A stretch of 64,000 nt of DNA from DASYXW01 sp035934405 (GTDB lineage: Bacteria; Acidobacteriota; Terriglobia; UBA7540): positions 1 to 64,000 of the forward strand of contig DASYXW010000044.1 in the NCBI GenBank assembly GCA_035934405.1. Reading direction: 5' to 3'. The notes beneath the pieces are model-generated. The model searched no databases and was not told where the DNA came from. It was given only the letters and a program-made list of their open reading frames with translations. The first letter of the stretch is position 1. Every line of letters starts with the position of its first letter. This document shows positions 18,958-26,481 of this stretch, one piece after another. A program made the translations under genes and the position numbers.

Positions 18958-19590
18958 CTAGGCGCGTAGCCGCTTCGGGCCGCTCACAAATGAACTGCCG
19001 CGCTCGTAAAATCGCAACACGCGGTGCGCGTCGCGCCGGATGCCAATCCGGACACTTTCGCCGATGGCAACGCGCCTTTGCCGGAATTCTCGTAGCGCGC
19101 CCAGCCACAGGGGTTCGCTGCTGCATAAATCGAGGCCATCAAAGCGCCGATCCACGTGCATCGCGGCGGCCAGACGGCCCGGGCCGCGGGCCAGATCCAC
19201 CAGGCGCGTTGTGCCGCGGGCCCGCTGCATCAACTCGATTCCTTCGAGCGGCTCCATCGCGCGGAGCAGGACGCCTTCGCCCACGCCCGCCCGTTCGCCC
19301 GAGACGTTGAGGAGATAGTGGAACCCGTAAATGAAGTAGACGTAAGCATGCCCGTGCTCCAGGTAGAGCGGCCGATTGCGCGGCGTCGGACCACGGAACG
19401 TGTGCGCGGCAGCGTCACCCACCAGGTAAGCCTCTGTCTCCACGATGCGCCCCGCCATCCGGCCTCGGGCGGTGTCGTGCACCAGCACCTTGCCAATCAG
19501 ATACCGCGCCAGTCCGACGGTCTCCACCGGCAACTCGGCCCGGCGCAGGCGGCGAATGCGAGGGATCGTCGGCCGATCGGTGATCTCCAT
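18958..19590 (-). CDS. 3-methyladenine DNA glycosylase (AAG/MPG family)
   Basis: A 210-residue base-excision repair glycosylase that removes alkylated and deaminated purines. The family signature GRIVETEAYLVGDAAAHTF carries the general-base Glu (E53) and the intercalating Tyr (Y55). FRGPTPRNRPLY and YVYFIYGFHYLLN follow as expected. Length and order match bacterial Mpg. The gene is followed by the ileS operon but separated by about 190 bp that include a palindrome, so it is probably transcribed separately. A beta-propeller gene diverges from it upstream. Confidence 0.93.
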   Translation of the reverse strand: MEITDRPTIPRIRRLRRAELPVETVGLARYLIGKVLVHDTARGRMAGRIVETEAYLVGDAAAHTFRGPTPRNRPLYLEHGHAYVYFIYGFHYLLNVSGERAGVGEGVLLRAMEPLEGIELMQRARGTTRLVDLARGPGRLAAAMHVDRRFDGLDLCSSEPLWLGALREFRQRRVAIGESVRIGIRRDAHRVLRFYERGSSFVSGPKRLRA

Positions 19591-19660
19591 GAGCTTGGCG
19601 TTACCGTCCTTCGTTTTTCAGAACCCGTGCGCTTTTCCAGGCGCGGCCCCGGCGTCCCGG

Positions 19661-19690
19661 TTGACAACCCGCCACCGGGATGATACAAAG
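19661..19690 (+). promoter_or_regulatory. Possible promoter of the beta-propeller gene
   Basis: TTGACA at 19661-19666 is followed after 18 bases by TACAAA at 19685-19690, about 56 bases before the ATG at 19747. The -10 match is weak, so only the -35 element is convincing. Confidence 0.35.
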
Positions 19691-19746
19691 CATAGGACGA
19701 ACGTGCATCCTTGCGCGAGACATACTTAAACAGGAGGACGCACACC

Positions 19747-20877
19747 ATGACAGGCATGACCGGAAGAATCAAGAACACCCTTCTTGCCGCCGGAATCATC
19801 TCGGTTTTCGGACTGGCATCCTCTTTGACTTTGAGAAATGCGCTCGCCCAGGACGACGCCGCCACCACGGGTGCGGTCTACACCATGACCAACGCCTCCG
19901 CCAATCAGGTGATGGCCTTCACACGCCACGCCAGCGGCAGCCTGGCCTTGCTCGGCACCTTTAGCACCCAGGGCAGCGGCAACTCGCTGAATCTCACCTC
20001 TCAGGGCGCCGTAATCCTGAACTCCGCCAGGACTTTTCTCTTCGTCGTCAACCCCGGCAGCAATACCATCACTTCGTTTTCTGTGCAGTCGAATGGATCG
20101 CTGGTGTTCGTGAACCAGGTGAGCTCGGGCGGTACCGAACCCGTCAGCGTGACCAGTCACAGCAAGCTCGTCTACGTGGTCAATGCCAAAGGCAGCCCCA
20201 ACATCAGCGGCTTTACGGTCGCCACGAATGGCAGCCTCACGCCGCTCGCCGGCTCAACCGTCGGCCTGAGCGCGACCACCGCCAACCCTGCCGAGGTGGC
20301 CTTCAACAACAGCGGCACGCTGCTCGTGGTCACCGAGAAATCCACCAACAAAATCGATACCTTCACGGTGGGCTCGAACGGCATCGCCAGCGGCCCCATG
20401 GTGCAGGACTCGAACGGCCCCCAGCCCTTCGGCTTCGCTTTCGACTCCAACGATCACCTGATCGTGTCCGAGACCACCAACAGCGCCGTCTCATCGTACT
20501 CCGTGGCCACGAACGGCGTGCTGACGGTGATTACCGGGTCGCTGCTCGACGGCGCCAAAGCCGCCTGCTGGATCGCCAACACCAACAACCACACTTTTCC
20601 GAATCAGTACTCCTACACCACCAACACCGGCAGCGCCAACGTCTCCGGCTACAGCATCGCTGCGAACGGCAGCCTCACCCTGCTCGCCGGCAAGCCCACC
20701 GGCACGCCCAAGGACGACCTCGACATGGCCCTGAGCACCAACAGCATGTACCTCTATGTGCTCGGCCGAAGCTCCGGCCAGATACAGGGCTACTCGGTGG
20801 CCTCAACCGGCGCGCTCGCCAAAGTGGGCGCCGCCGTCACCGTGCCCACCACCTCCTACGGCCTGGCAAGCTTTTAG
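19747..20877 (+). CDS. Secreted beta-propeller (lactonase-like) protein
   Basis: The 376-residue product has an N-terminal export segment (about residues 8-30) and then repeated blades of about 45 residues of the type FxVxxNGSLTxLxG, as in YVTN and 6-phosphogluconolactonase-like propellers. I see no conserved lactonase active-site set, so enzymatic function is not claimed. Asn- and Ser-rich, low-charge composition suits an extracellular protein. The ATG at 19747 has AGGAGG nine bases upstream. Just downstream lies a palindromic repeat that may end the transcript. Confidence 0.8.
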   Translation: MTGMTGRIKNTLLAAGIISVFGLASSLTLRNALAQDDAATTGAVYTMTNASANQVMAFTRHASGSLALLGTFSTQGSGNSLNLTSQGAVILNSARTFLFVVNPGSNTITSFSVQSNGSLVFVNQVSSGGTEPVSVTSHSKLVYVVNAKGSPNISGFTVATNGSLTPLAGSTVGLSATTANPAEVAFNNSGTLLVVTEKSTNKIDTFTVGSNGIASGPMVQDSNGPQPFGFAFDSNDHLIVSETTNSAVSSYSVATNGVLTVITGSLLDGAKAACWIANTNNHTFPNQYSYTTNTGSANVSGYSIAANGSLTLLAGKPTGTPKDDLDMALSTNSMYLYVLGRSSGQIQGYSVASTGALAKVGAAVTVPTTSYGLASF

Positions 20878-20889
20878 GGTAACTTCGTT

Positions 20890-20921
20890 GGGTGGCGCAT
20901 ACATCGTCTTGTGATGGATGC
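20890..20921 (-). repeat. 32-nt palindromic repeat, copy 2
   Basis: GCATACATC (20897-20905) pairs with GATGGATGC (20913-20921) with one mismatch around a 7-nt loop, preceded by GGGTGGC. It is 30/32 identical to 281-312 in the opposite strand orientation. It begins 13 bp after the beta-propeller stop codon and overlaps the start region of the DoxX gene's leader. Confidence 0.7.
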
Positions 20922-20941
20922 GAACTCCAACCGGATTGCCG

Positions 20942-21400
20942 ATGACCTTCCCCCGCGTCCTCGCTCTCTGCCGCATCTTCACCGGCTTCATCTTCATTCT
21001 CTTCGGCGAATACAAGCTCGCTTCGCCGGACTTCGCGAGCGGCGGCATCAGCCGCTGGCTCGCGCCGGCAGCGGCTTTTCCGTTTTACCGCCCCTTCCTC
21101 TCGCACGCGGTGCTCGCCCACCCGGCCTTCTGGGGATACTTTGTGGGCGCGGGCGAACTGGCCATCGGCGTGTCGCTCGTGCTCGGCATCTGGGTGCGCG
21201 CCGCTTCCATCGGCGGGCTGATCGAGATGCTGAACCTGCTCGCGGCCACCGGATTCTCACCCGGCCCTCACGCGCCCCTGTGGCAGTACTTCGGCGCCAG
21301 CCTCGACCACATCTGCCCGGCTCTGCTGTTCGTGATTTTTTTATTCGGACGCGCCGGCAAAACCTGGGGCCTGGATGGAAAAAGAATAAGGAAAATGTAG
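20942..21400 (+). CDS. DoxX-family membrane protein
   Basis: A 152-residue protein with four hydrophobic segments (about 5-22, 60-85, 90-112 and 125-143) and the DoxX-style opening RIFTGFIFILFGEYKL. Members act with oxidoreductases in respiratory or thiol-oxidation systems, but no partner is adjacent and the role here is open. The ATG at 20942 is the better fit to the family start; an ATG at 20918 in the same frame overlaps the repeat. No strong ribosome site is seen. A perfect hairpin begins directly after the stop codon. Confidence 0.78.
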   Translation: MTFPRVLALCRIFTGFIFILFGEYKLASPDFASGGISRWLAPAAAFPFYRPFLSHAVLAHPAFWGYFVGAGELAIGVSLVLGIWVRAASIGGLIEMLNLLAATGFSPGPHAPLWQYFGASLDHICPALLFVIFLFGRAGKTWGLDGKRIRKM

Positions 21401-21420
21401 GGGTACGGCTTGCCGTACCC
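21401..21420. terminator. Hairpin directly after DoxX stop
   Basis: GGGTACGGC (21401-21409) pairs perfectly with GCCGTACCC (21412-21420) over a TT loop, starting at the first base after the stop codon. There is no T-tract. Position suggests transcript termination or 3'-end protection. Confidence 0.5.
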
Positions 21421-21444
21421 TGATTGACACCCGGTTCCACCCAC

Positions 21445-21472
21445 GTAGGGGTAGGGCAAGCCCTACCCCTAC
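21445..21472. repeat. 13-bp perfect palindrome
   Basis: GTAGGGGTAGGGC (21445-21457) pairs perfectly with 21460-21472 over an AA loop. It resembles the palindrome found inside the E2 coding sequence at 46903-46926, with adenines and thymines in place of some guanines and cytosines. Confidence 0.65.
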
Positions 21473-22042
21473 ACCCGGTTGGATGACGGGTGTATCCGTG
21501 GCCGCCGCCTGCGACGGCTCCAGCCCGAGTCCGGGGATTACATTGTCCACCTCCTGATTGAGTTTAAGGAGCCGCTCGATAGCACGAAACGGCAGCGCGG
21601 CGGACACTACCACCGGAGTATTGCGATGTCAATCGAAGCTGGCGCGACTGGAGCGTGGTAGGGTTCTGATCTCAAGACAACACCGCGCGAGCGGGGCAGC
21701 TCAGAGCAGCCCGCGGAGCGGGCGTAAGGTCGTAGCCCACAGCGTAAGCTGTGGGTCAACGAATTGAAGTAAGGTCGAAGCCCGCCATGGCGGGCGCAAG
21801 AACCTACCCGCCTGATTCCTAGCACCAAGGATCAGCGTTCCTTGGAGTTGGCCCGCCAACGTGACTTTTGGCCTTGCGATTTCTTTCGCCCCCTGGCGGG
21901 GCTCCGGTTGCGATGGGGACTATCTATGCCTACGGCTCGCGCCGTGGGCTACATCCTCACAGCGGGCTCGGTGCCACACCGTACGCGCACCTCCGCGCGT
22001 CAGGTATCTACAACGGACCGGCGTGCGAATCCAAGAAAACTA
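21473..22042. repeat. Palindrome-rich intergenic stretch, no gene recognised
   Basis: No credible gene is seen in this stretch. It contains a row of short hairpins: GCCCGC/GCGGGC (21709-21723), CCCACAGC/GCTGTGGG (21736-21755) and the self-complementary GCCCGCCATGGCGGGC (21780-21795). The last two are each preceded by GTAAGGTCG(T/A)AG. Further short inverted repeats (CGGCTCGCGCCG near 21930) occur before the promoter at 22043. This is a REP/BIME-like cluster by structure only. Confidence 0.55.
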
Positions 22043-22071
22043 TTGACAAATGGTTAATGATGGCATAGTAT
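22043..22071 (+). promoter_or_regulatory. Sigma-70 promoter with 17-base spacer
   Basis: TTGACA at 22043-22048 and TAGTAT at 22066-22071 are separated by exactly 17 bases in an AT-rich island. It resembles the promoter at 2257 upstream of the related ORF, sharing TTGACAAAT and a following ATGAT. Confidence 0.6.
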
Positions 22072-22102
22072 ATTCAGAACACCCAACAGAAGGGGCATTA
22101 CG

Positions 22103-22843
22103 GTGAGCGACACGACTCTAACTCACAACATCTCAATTGGTTGCCGCGAGACCAGCCCTCGGCGTATCGCCGCCAGCCGCCGCAACGCCTTCAAACCCAG
22201 CGGCCACTTGGCGTGCGGCGAGGACCTCGAGGGAAAGAGCGCCAGGCGCCCGAAACGTCTCCATCAGCCGGAGTCCGGCGCCCCGGCCGAAGCCCAATCA
22301 GGTGGCTCAGAACATGATTTATTGAAAACATGTGAGTTAAACGAACTGGCCACGGAGAGTCTCGTTATCTTCAGTGTTTTCTTACGGATGGGAGAATCGC
22401 TCCGAAACGAACTGCTCGGGCTCAAGCGCCTTATTTTCTTATGTATAGAATCCATTTTCCGGGAAAAATTCGTTCGTCGCGCCGATCACCATTGGAGACA
22501 GTTTGCGGGAGGCGAGAGCAAACGAACTGGCCACCGCCAGCTTGGCTATCCCTATTGTCTTGATAAAGATAGCCGAGTTGTGCCGGAACGAACTGCGCGG
22601 CGTCAAAGCCTTTGTTTACTTGTGGATAGACCTCGGTTTCGAGAAAAGATTCGTTCGCCGCGCGCTCTCTATTGCAGAATTAGCCACGCCGGGCCGAGAC
22701 ACAGAAGAAGGGCAACCACGGGTGCGTGTTGTCACCTCGCCTCGTGCCCCCCGTCGCAGTCGTTCGATGCCCATGGAGCTACGCATTCGGTTGCCTCTGT
22801 TCTCCGAGTCTCTGCGGTGAGAATATGGGAATACTTGTGGTAA
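22103..22843 (+). pseudogene. Decayed repeat-associated ORF with duplicated module
   Basis: A GTG at 22103 with GAAGGGG seven bases upstream opens a frame beginning with RRIAASRRNAFKPSG, a degraded form of the NRRNALKSTGP motif of the 2302 protein. The frame stays open for 246 codons, but the later peptide is unlike a folded protein. A module reading NELATESL, then RNELLGLK, then FREKFVRRA at about 22335-22490 recurs in another frame at about 22512-22672 as NELATASLAI, RNELRGVK and FEKRFVRRA. The frame change between two similar peptides points to a frameshift after duplication. Function is unknown and the gene is probably broken. Confidence 0.5.
22335..22680 (+). repeat. Two diverged copies of a ~165-nt module
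   Basis: Copy one runs from about 22335 and copy two from about 22512. Both contain AACGAACTGGCCAC, a CGAACTG(C) further on and a final ATTCGTTCG. They translate to similar peptides only if read in different frames relative to the upstream GTG. The second copy ends in a 16-base string (22665-22680) also present at 3128-3143, downstream of the 2302 gene. Confidence 0.6.
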
Positions 22844-22847
22844 AATC
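22839..22847 (+). promoter_or_regulatory. Extended -10 promoter element for the TonB gene
   Basis: TGG followed by TAAAAT (22842-22847) forms an extended -10 element about 147 bases upstream of the ATG at 22994. No -35 hexamer is obvious. Confidence 0.4.
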
Positions 22848-22993
22848 AGCAGCAGAAGTCGTGCGGCGCAAAGCAAGGACTCGAACGCGCCGCGCGGCAA
22901 GGCAACCGCGAGGCGCGGCGATACATCTTTGCAAGAGACGCGCCGGGTTCCCGGGTTGGGCGACTCGAGGCGCGCGCGGGGCGTTGGGTTCAA

Positions 22994-24166
22994 ATGTCAA
23001 ATACTGAGGCGAGCGTCGGGACGGAGAAACCTCGACCGGAGAAGCCTGGATTGACCGCGCCCGGCAACGCCGGCAAACCTCGCGGCCCTGAGGCCGAGTA
23101 CCACGCCGTCTTTGTTGACTCTCCGAACATCGTCCTGTCTCTCTTCCGGCAGATCCGCGACCGGCTGCGCGAACCCAAAATCACCGTCCCACCGGAGTAC
23201 TACCGCGGCGAGGCGGCCCTGCCGGTGGTGGAGATGCGGGCGTGGTACCGCGACTTCCCGGCCCAGATCCGGCAATTGCCGGGCCTCACCAGCTATTTGC
23301 TGTTGCGCGCCGGCCGGCGCCTGCGCTTGCTCCCAAAGAAAGTGGAAGTTCCCGACATCTGGCAGGACTACCAGGCGCAGCCCGCCTCCTGGCTCAATTC
23401 CCTTCTGGTTCACGCGGTCGTGCTCGCCGCGCTCATCCTGCCGTTCGTGATTCACGGCATGATTAGCCCGGCCAAGACGCCGCCGCAGGAAGTGGTCACG
23501 CTGATTTCACCGTATCTCTCGCAACTCCCGCCTTCGGCCAAGAAGGCGGGCGGCGGCGGCGGCGGCGGTGACCGCACGCCGACACCGGCCTCCAAGGGCG
23601 CAGCGCCCAAGTTCGCCAAAGAACAGTTCACCCCGCCCATGGCCAAGCTGCCGAACCAGAATCCCAAGCTGCCGATGACGCCGACCTTGCTTGGCCCGCC
23701 TGAGCTCAAGCTGCCGCAAATGGCGGCAGTGAACTTTGGCGATCCGCAGTCCATCAACAACGCGCTCTCGAACGGGCCGGGGTCGGGCGGCGGAATCGGT
23801 TCGGGAAACGGCACAGGAATTGGACCGGGTTCGGGCGCCGGTCTCGGTCCGGGCTCGGGCGGCGGCACCGGCGGCGGTCCCTTCAGCGTGGGCGGCAACG
23901 TCAGCGCCCCGATCCCCATCTATCAGCCCGACCCGCCTTATTCGGAAGAGGCGCGCAAGGCGAAATATCAGGGCACCGTGGTGCTCTCCATCATCGTGGA
24001 CGCGCAAGGCGACGTGCACAATGTGCAGGTGGTGAAGCCGCTGGGCCTGGGGCTCGACGAAAAAGCCGTCGGTTCGGTGACGACCTGGAAGTTCAAGCCG
24101 GCGATGCGCAACGGCACGCCCGTCCCCGTGCAGATGCTGGTCGAGGTCACGTTCCGGCTGTTCTAA
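22994..24166 (+). CDS. TonB-family energy transducer, large cytoplasmic N-terminus
   Basis: The 390-residue product has about 125 cytoplasmic residues, one transmembrane segment near 136-155 (VHAVVLAALILPFVIHG), a Gly/Pro-rich periplasmic linker with GSGGG-type repeats (about 255-300), and a C-terminal TonB domain. That domain shows YSEEARKAKYQGTVVL, VDAQGDVHNVQV, WKFKPAMRNGTPV and V.VTFRLF. It should couple inner-membrane proton force to outer-membrane receptors. No ExbB/ExbD genes are adjacent; those at 37-39 kb could serve it. The gene converges with the RfaE-type kinase across a cruciform repeat. Confidence 0.88.
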   Translation: MSNTEASVGTEKPRPEKPGLTAPGNAGKPRGPEAEYHAVFVDSPNIVLSLFRQIRDRLREPKITVPPEYYRGEAALPVVEMRAWYRDFPAQIRQLPGLTSYLLLRAGRRLRLLPKKVEVPDIWQDYQAQPASWLNSLLVHAVVLAALILPFVIHGMISPAKTPPQEVVTLISPYLSQLPPSAKKAGGGGGGGDRTPTPASKGAAPKFAKEQFTPPMAKLPNQNPKLPMTPTLLGPPELKLPQMAAVNFGDPQSINNALSNGPGSGGGIGSGNGTGIGPGSGAGLGPGSGGGTGGGPFSVGGNVSAPIPIYQPDPPYSEEARKAKYQGTVVLSIIVDAQGDVHNVQVVKPLGLGLDEKAVGSVTTWKFKPAMRNGTPVPVQMLVEVTFRLF

Positions 24167-24187
24167 ACGGAGCATCCGGTCACCTGC

Positions 24188-24240
24188 TGTAGCGCCGCTC
24201 TATGAGCGGCGAAAGGCGCCGGTCGCGGACCGGCGCTACA
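24188..24240. repeat. Three-arm cruciform repeat, copy 1
   Basis: The outer arm TGTAGCGCCG (24188-24197) pairs perfectly with CGGCGCTACA (24231-24240). Inside are two hairpins: GCCGCTC/GAGCGGC (24194-24210) and GCGCCGGTC/GACCGGCGC (24216-24236). The element fills the gap between convergent genes. An element of the same architecture is at 58091-58143, also between convergent genes. Confidence 0.75.
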
Positions 24241-25228
24241 GAATGGCCCGTCGAAGCTCCGCCGCGGTGATTCCCGCCGTCCCGAACTTCAGCACCACGC
24301 AACCGCCCGCCAGGTTGGCGAGCGACGCCGCTTCGCCGAGCGTGGCCCCGGCGCTCAAGGCCATCGCCAGCACCGCGATTACGGTGTCGCCCGCGCCCGT
24401 CACGTCGTACACCGGGCGCGCCACGCTGGGGATTTCGCTGACGCGGCCGCCTTCTTCCACCAGCGTCATTCCCGCCCCGCCGCGCGTGATGAGGAGCGCG
24501 CCGCACTGGAGCTCGGCCCGCAATCGCGGCCCGTGGATTCTGCGCTGGTCACGATCTCCGAGTGGCACACCCGCCATCAGCTCTGCCTCGCGCAGGTTGG
24601 GTGTTACCACGGTCGCGTGCCGGCAAATCTCCGGGTGGTCCGGCTTCGGATCCACGAGCACCGGCACCCGCCGTTGCCGAGCCAGAGTCGTGATTGCGTT
24701 GCACAACTCCGTGGTCACGGAGCCCTTCTGGTAGTCCGAAACCACCAGCGCGTCCAGGCGCCGCGCCCATTCGCCGAATCGCTTTTCGATGAGCGCCGCG
24801 CCGCGCGAGGAAACTTTGGCCGGCGCCTCAAAATCCAGCCGAAGGAGCTGCTGCTGGTGGGCAACGATTCTCACTTTGCGCGGCGTCATGCGGCCCGCTT
24901 CTTGCACCAGTGTGCGGGTCGTGATGCCCCGGCCCTTCAAGAGCGCGAGCAGGCGCGCGCCGGTCGGGTCTCGTCCGATAGCGCCAAACGGAACCGGACG
25001 CCCGCCGAGCGCCGCCACGTTCGCGGCCACGTTGCCCGCCCCGCCGGGAAACCCCTCGCGGGCTCCCGCCGCGGCGGGCATCAGCACCACGGGCACCGGC
25101 GCTTCGGGCGATATGCGGGTGGCGTCGCCCCGCAGCAACTCATCCAGCATGTAGTCGCCCAGCACGCCGACCGTACGGCCGCGAAAGCCTCCGATGATGC
25201 GCGCCAGGCGTTTCCGATACTGATCCAT
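24236..25228 (-). CDS. PfkB-family kinase, RfaE/HldE N-terminal type
   Basis: A 330-residue sugar kinase most like the D-glycero-beta-D-manno-heptose-7-phosphate kinase domain of HldE, used in ADP-heptose synthesis for lipopolysaccharide core. Signatures are VLGDYMLDELLRGDATRISPEAPVPV near the N-terminus, GGAGNVAANVAALG, and the anion-hole/catalytic DVTGAGDT (D281). The cytidylyltransferase half of HldE is absent, so a separate RfaE2 is expected elsewhere. The ATG at 25228 is chosen from the family start; a longer frame reaching 25564 overlaps holA. Its last codons enter the cruciform repeat. Confidence 0.88.
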   Translation of the reverse strand: MDQYRKRLARIIGGFRGRTVGVLGDYMLDELLRGDATRISPEAPVPVVLMPAAAGAREGFPGGAGNVAANVAALGGRPVPFGAIGRDPTGARLLALLKGRGITTRTLVQEAGRMTPRKVRIVAHQQQLLRLDFEAPAKVSSRGAALIEKRFGEWARRLDALVVSDYQKGSVTTELCNAITTLARQRRVPVLVDPKPDHPEICRHATVVTPNLREAELMAGVPLGDRDQRRIHGPRLRAELQCGALLITRGGAGMTLVEEGGRVSEIPSVARPVYDVTGAGDTVIAVLAMALSAGATLGEAASLANLAGGCVVLKFGTAGITAAELRRAIL

Positions 25229-25257
25229 GAGCCCAGGGACCGCGAAAATCGCTTCCG

Positions 25258-26358
25258 TTATGCTTCCGCCGGCGCCGAAAGTTCGAAAGCCGGGAGAGTC
25301 TCCCCCGCGGCGCCCGAGACGATCTGCCAGATCAGGAACTCCAGTAAAATGCGCGAGTCCTTCCACGACGACTTTACCGCGAGGTCTGCCGCCCGAATCA
25401 GGCGGAGGGCCAACAACAACTCGTGGCGCGAATACGTCCGCGCCGCCTGCCGCGCGATCTCGAAAGTCGAAAACGGGTTGGACGCGCGATACCAATTTCC
25501 CTTTGCTGCGCCGCCGGGCGAAAGGCTCCTTACCGCCTGGCGAAAGAGGTCGCCGATGGACCACAGAATCAGCATCTCTGATTCTTTGCCGGCAAAGAGC
25601 GCGCGCAAATGTTCGAGCGCCTTCTCGAACTTGCGCGCCGCGAGCGCCTGCAGCAGCCGGCCGATCTCGTGCTCCTCGCGCACCGAGACGATCAACTCGA
25701 GATCGGTCCGTTCCAGCCGTTTCGCTTCCGGCCGGGCGGTGAGGAGTTTCTCCACCTCCGTCCGCATCCAGAGCAGATTCACTCCGCCGCCCTCCCTCGT
25801 CCCGGCGCTGTATGATCCTGAACCGCGGGAGTCCGGATGACTCTCAAACCGCCCGGCGATCTCGTCGGCAAGCGTGGCCTCAATCTCCACGCCCGACTGC
25901 CGCGCGTAATGCTGCAACCACGACGCCGCCTCGCGCCGCCCGAGCGGCGTCATCTCCACCACCGCAGTCTTCTTTTCCAGAAGCTGCACGAAGCGCCGGC
26001 GGCGGTCGGGCTCAGCGGCGGCGAAGATGACGGTGGAAAAAGCGGAGGGCTTTTCGAGGTAGGCCTGGAGCGCCTCGTAATCCTCGTCGGAGGCGTGCTT
26101 GAAGTCTTCCGCGTCAGAAAAAAAGTAGTAGCTGTGCCCGCCCAGCATCGGCATCTGATGCGCGGCTTCGAGCTCGCGCCTCAGGCGTCCCCCCTCAAAC
26201 TCGATTTCCGCCAGGCACCACGCCCGCGCTTCCTCGGGCAGCGACCGCCCCACCGCCCGCCGGCACTCCTCGTGCAGGAAGCGGTCGGGGCCGCGAAGGA
26301 AATACGCCGCGCCCGGCTTGCCCCGCGTGAGCGCAGCGATGAATTGGGTGGCGTCCAT
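25258..26358 (-). CDS. holA: DNA polymerase III delta subunit
   Basis: The 366-residue product is the clamp-loader subunit that opens the beta clamp. The N-terminal part has FLRGPDRFLHEECRRAV, a degenerate AAA+ start typical of HolA. FEKALEHLRALFAGKESEMLILWSIGDLFRQ matches the collar domain, and SWKDSRILLEFLIWQI matches the C-terminal helix. Sequence conservation in this family is low, so the call rests on pattern and length. The ATG at 26358 (MDATQFIAAL) is preferred to an upstream in-frame start at 26430. The RfaE-type kinase gene follows after 29 bp. Confidence 0.82.
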   Translation of the reverse strand: MDATQFIAALTRGKPGAAYFLRGPDRFLHEECRRAVGRSLPEEARAWCLAEIEFEGGRLRRELEAAHQMPMLGGHSYYFFSDAEDFKHASDEDYEALQAYLEKPSAFSTVIFAAAEPDRRRRFVQLLEKKTAVVEMTPLGRREAASWLQHYARQSGVEIEATLADEIAGRFESHPDSRGSGSYSAGTREGGGVNLLWMRTEVEKLLTARPEAKRLERTDLELIVSVREEHEIGRLLQALAARKFEKALEHLRALFAGKESEMLILWSIGDLFRQAVRSLSPGGAAKGNWYRASNPFSTFEIARQAARTYSRHELLLALRLIRAADLAVKSSWKDSRILLEFLIWQIVSGAAGETLPAFELSAPAEA

Positions 26359-26481
26359 GCAGTCGGTGACGGAAATCAGTCCAGCGGCGATGGTACACTG
26401 GCGCCGAAAGCGAGACAAGCCCCTGTTCACACAGGTTAAGGTTCCGCAGCCGGCCCGGCCAACCGGCGCTCGCGACCGCGA

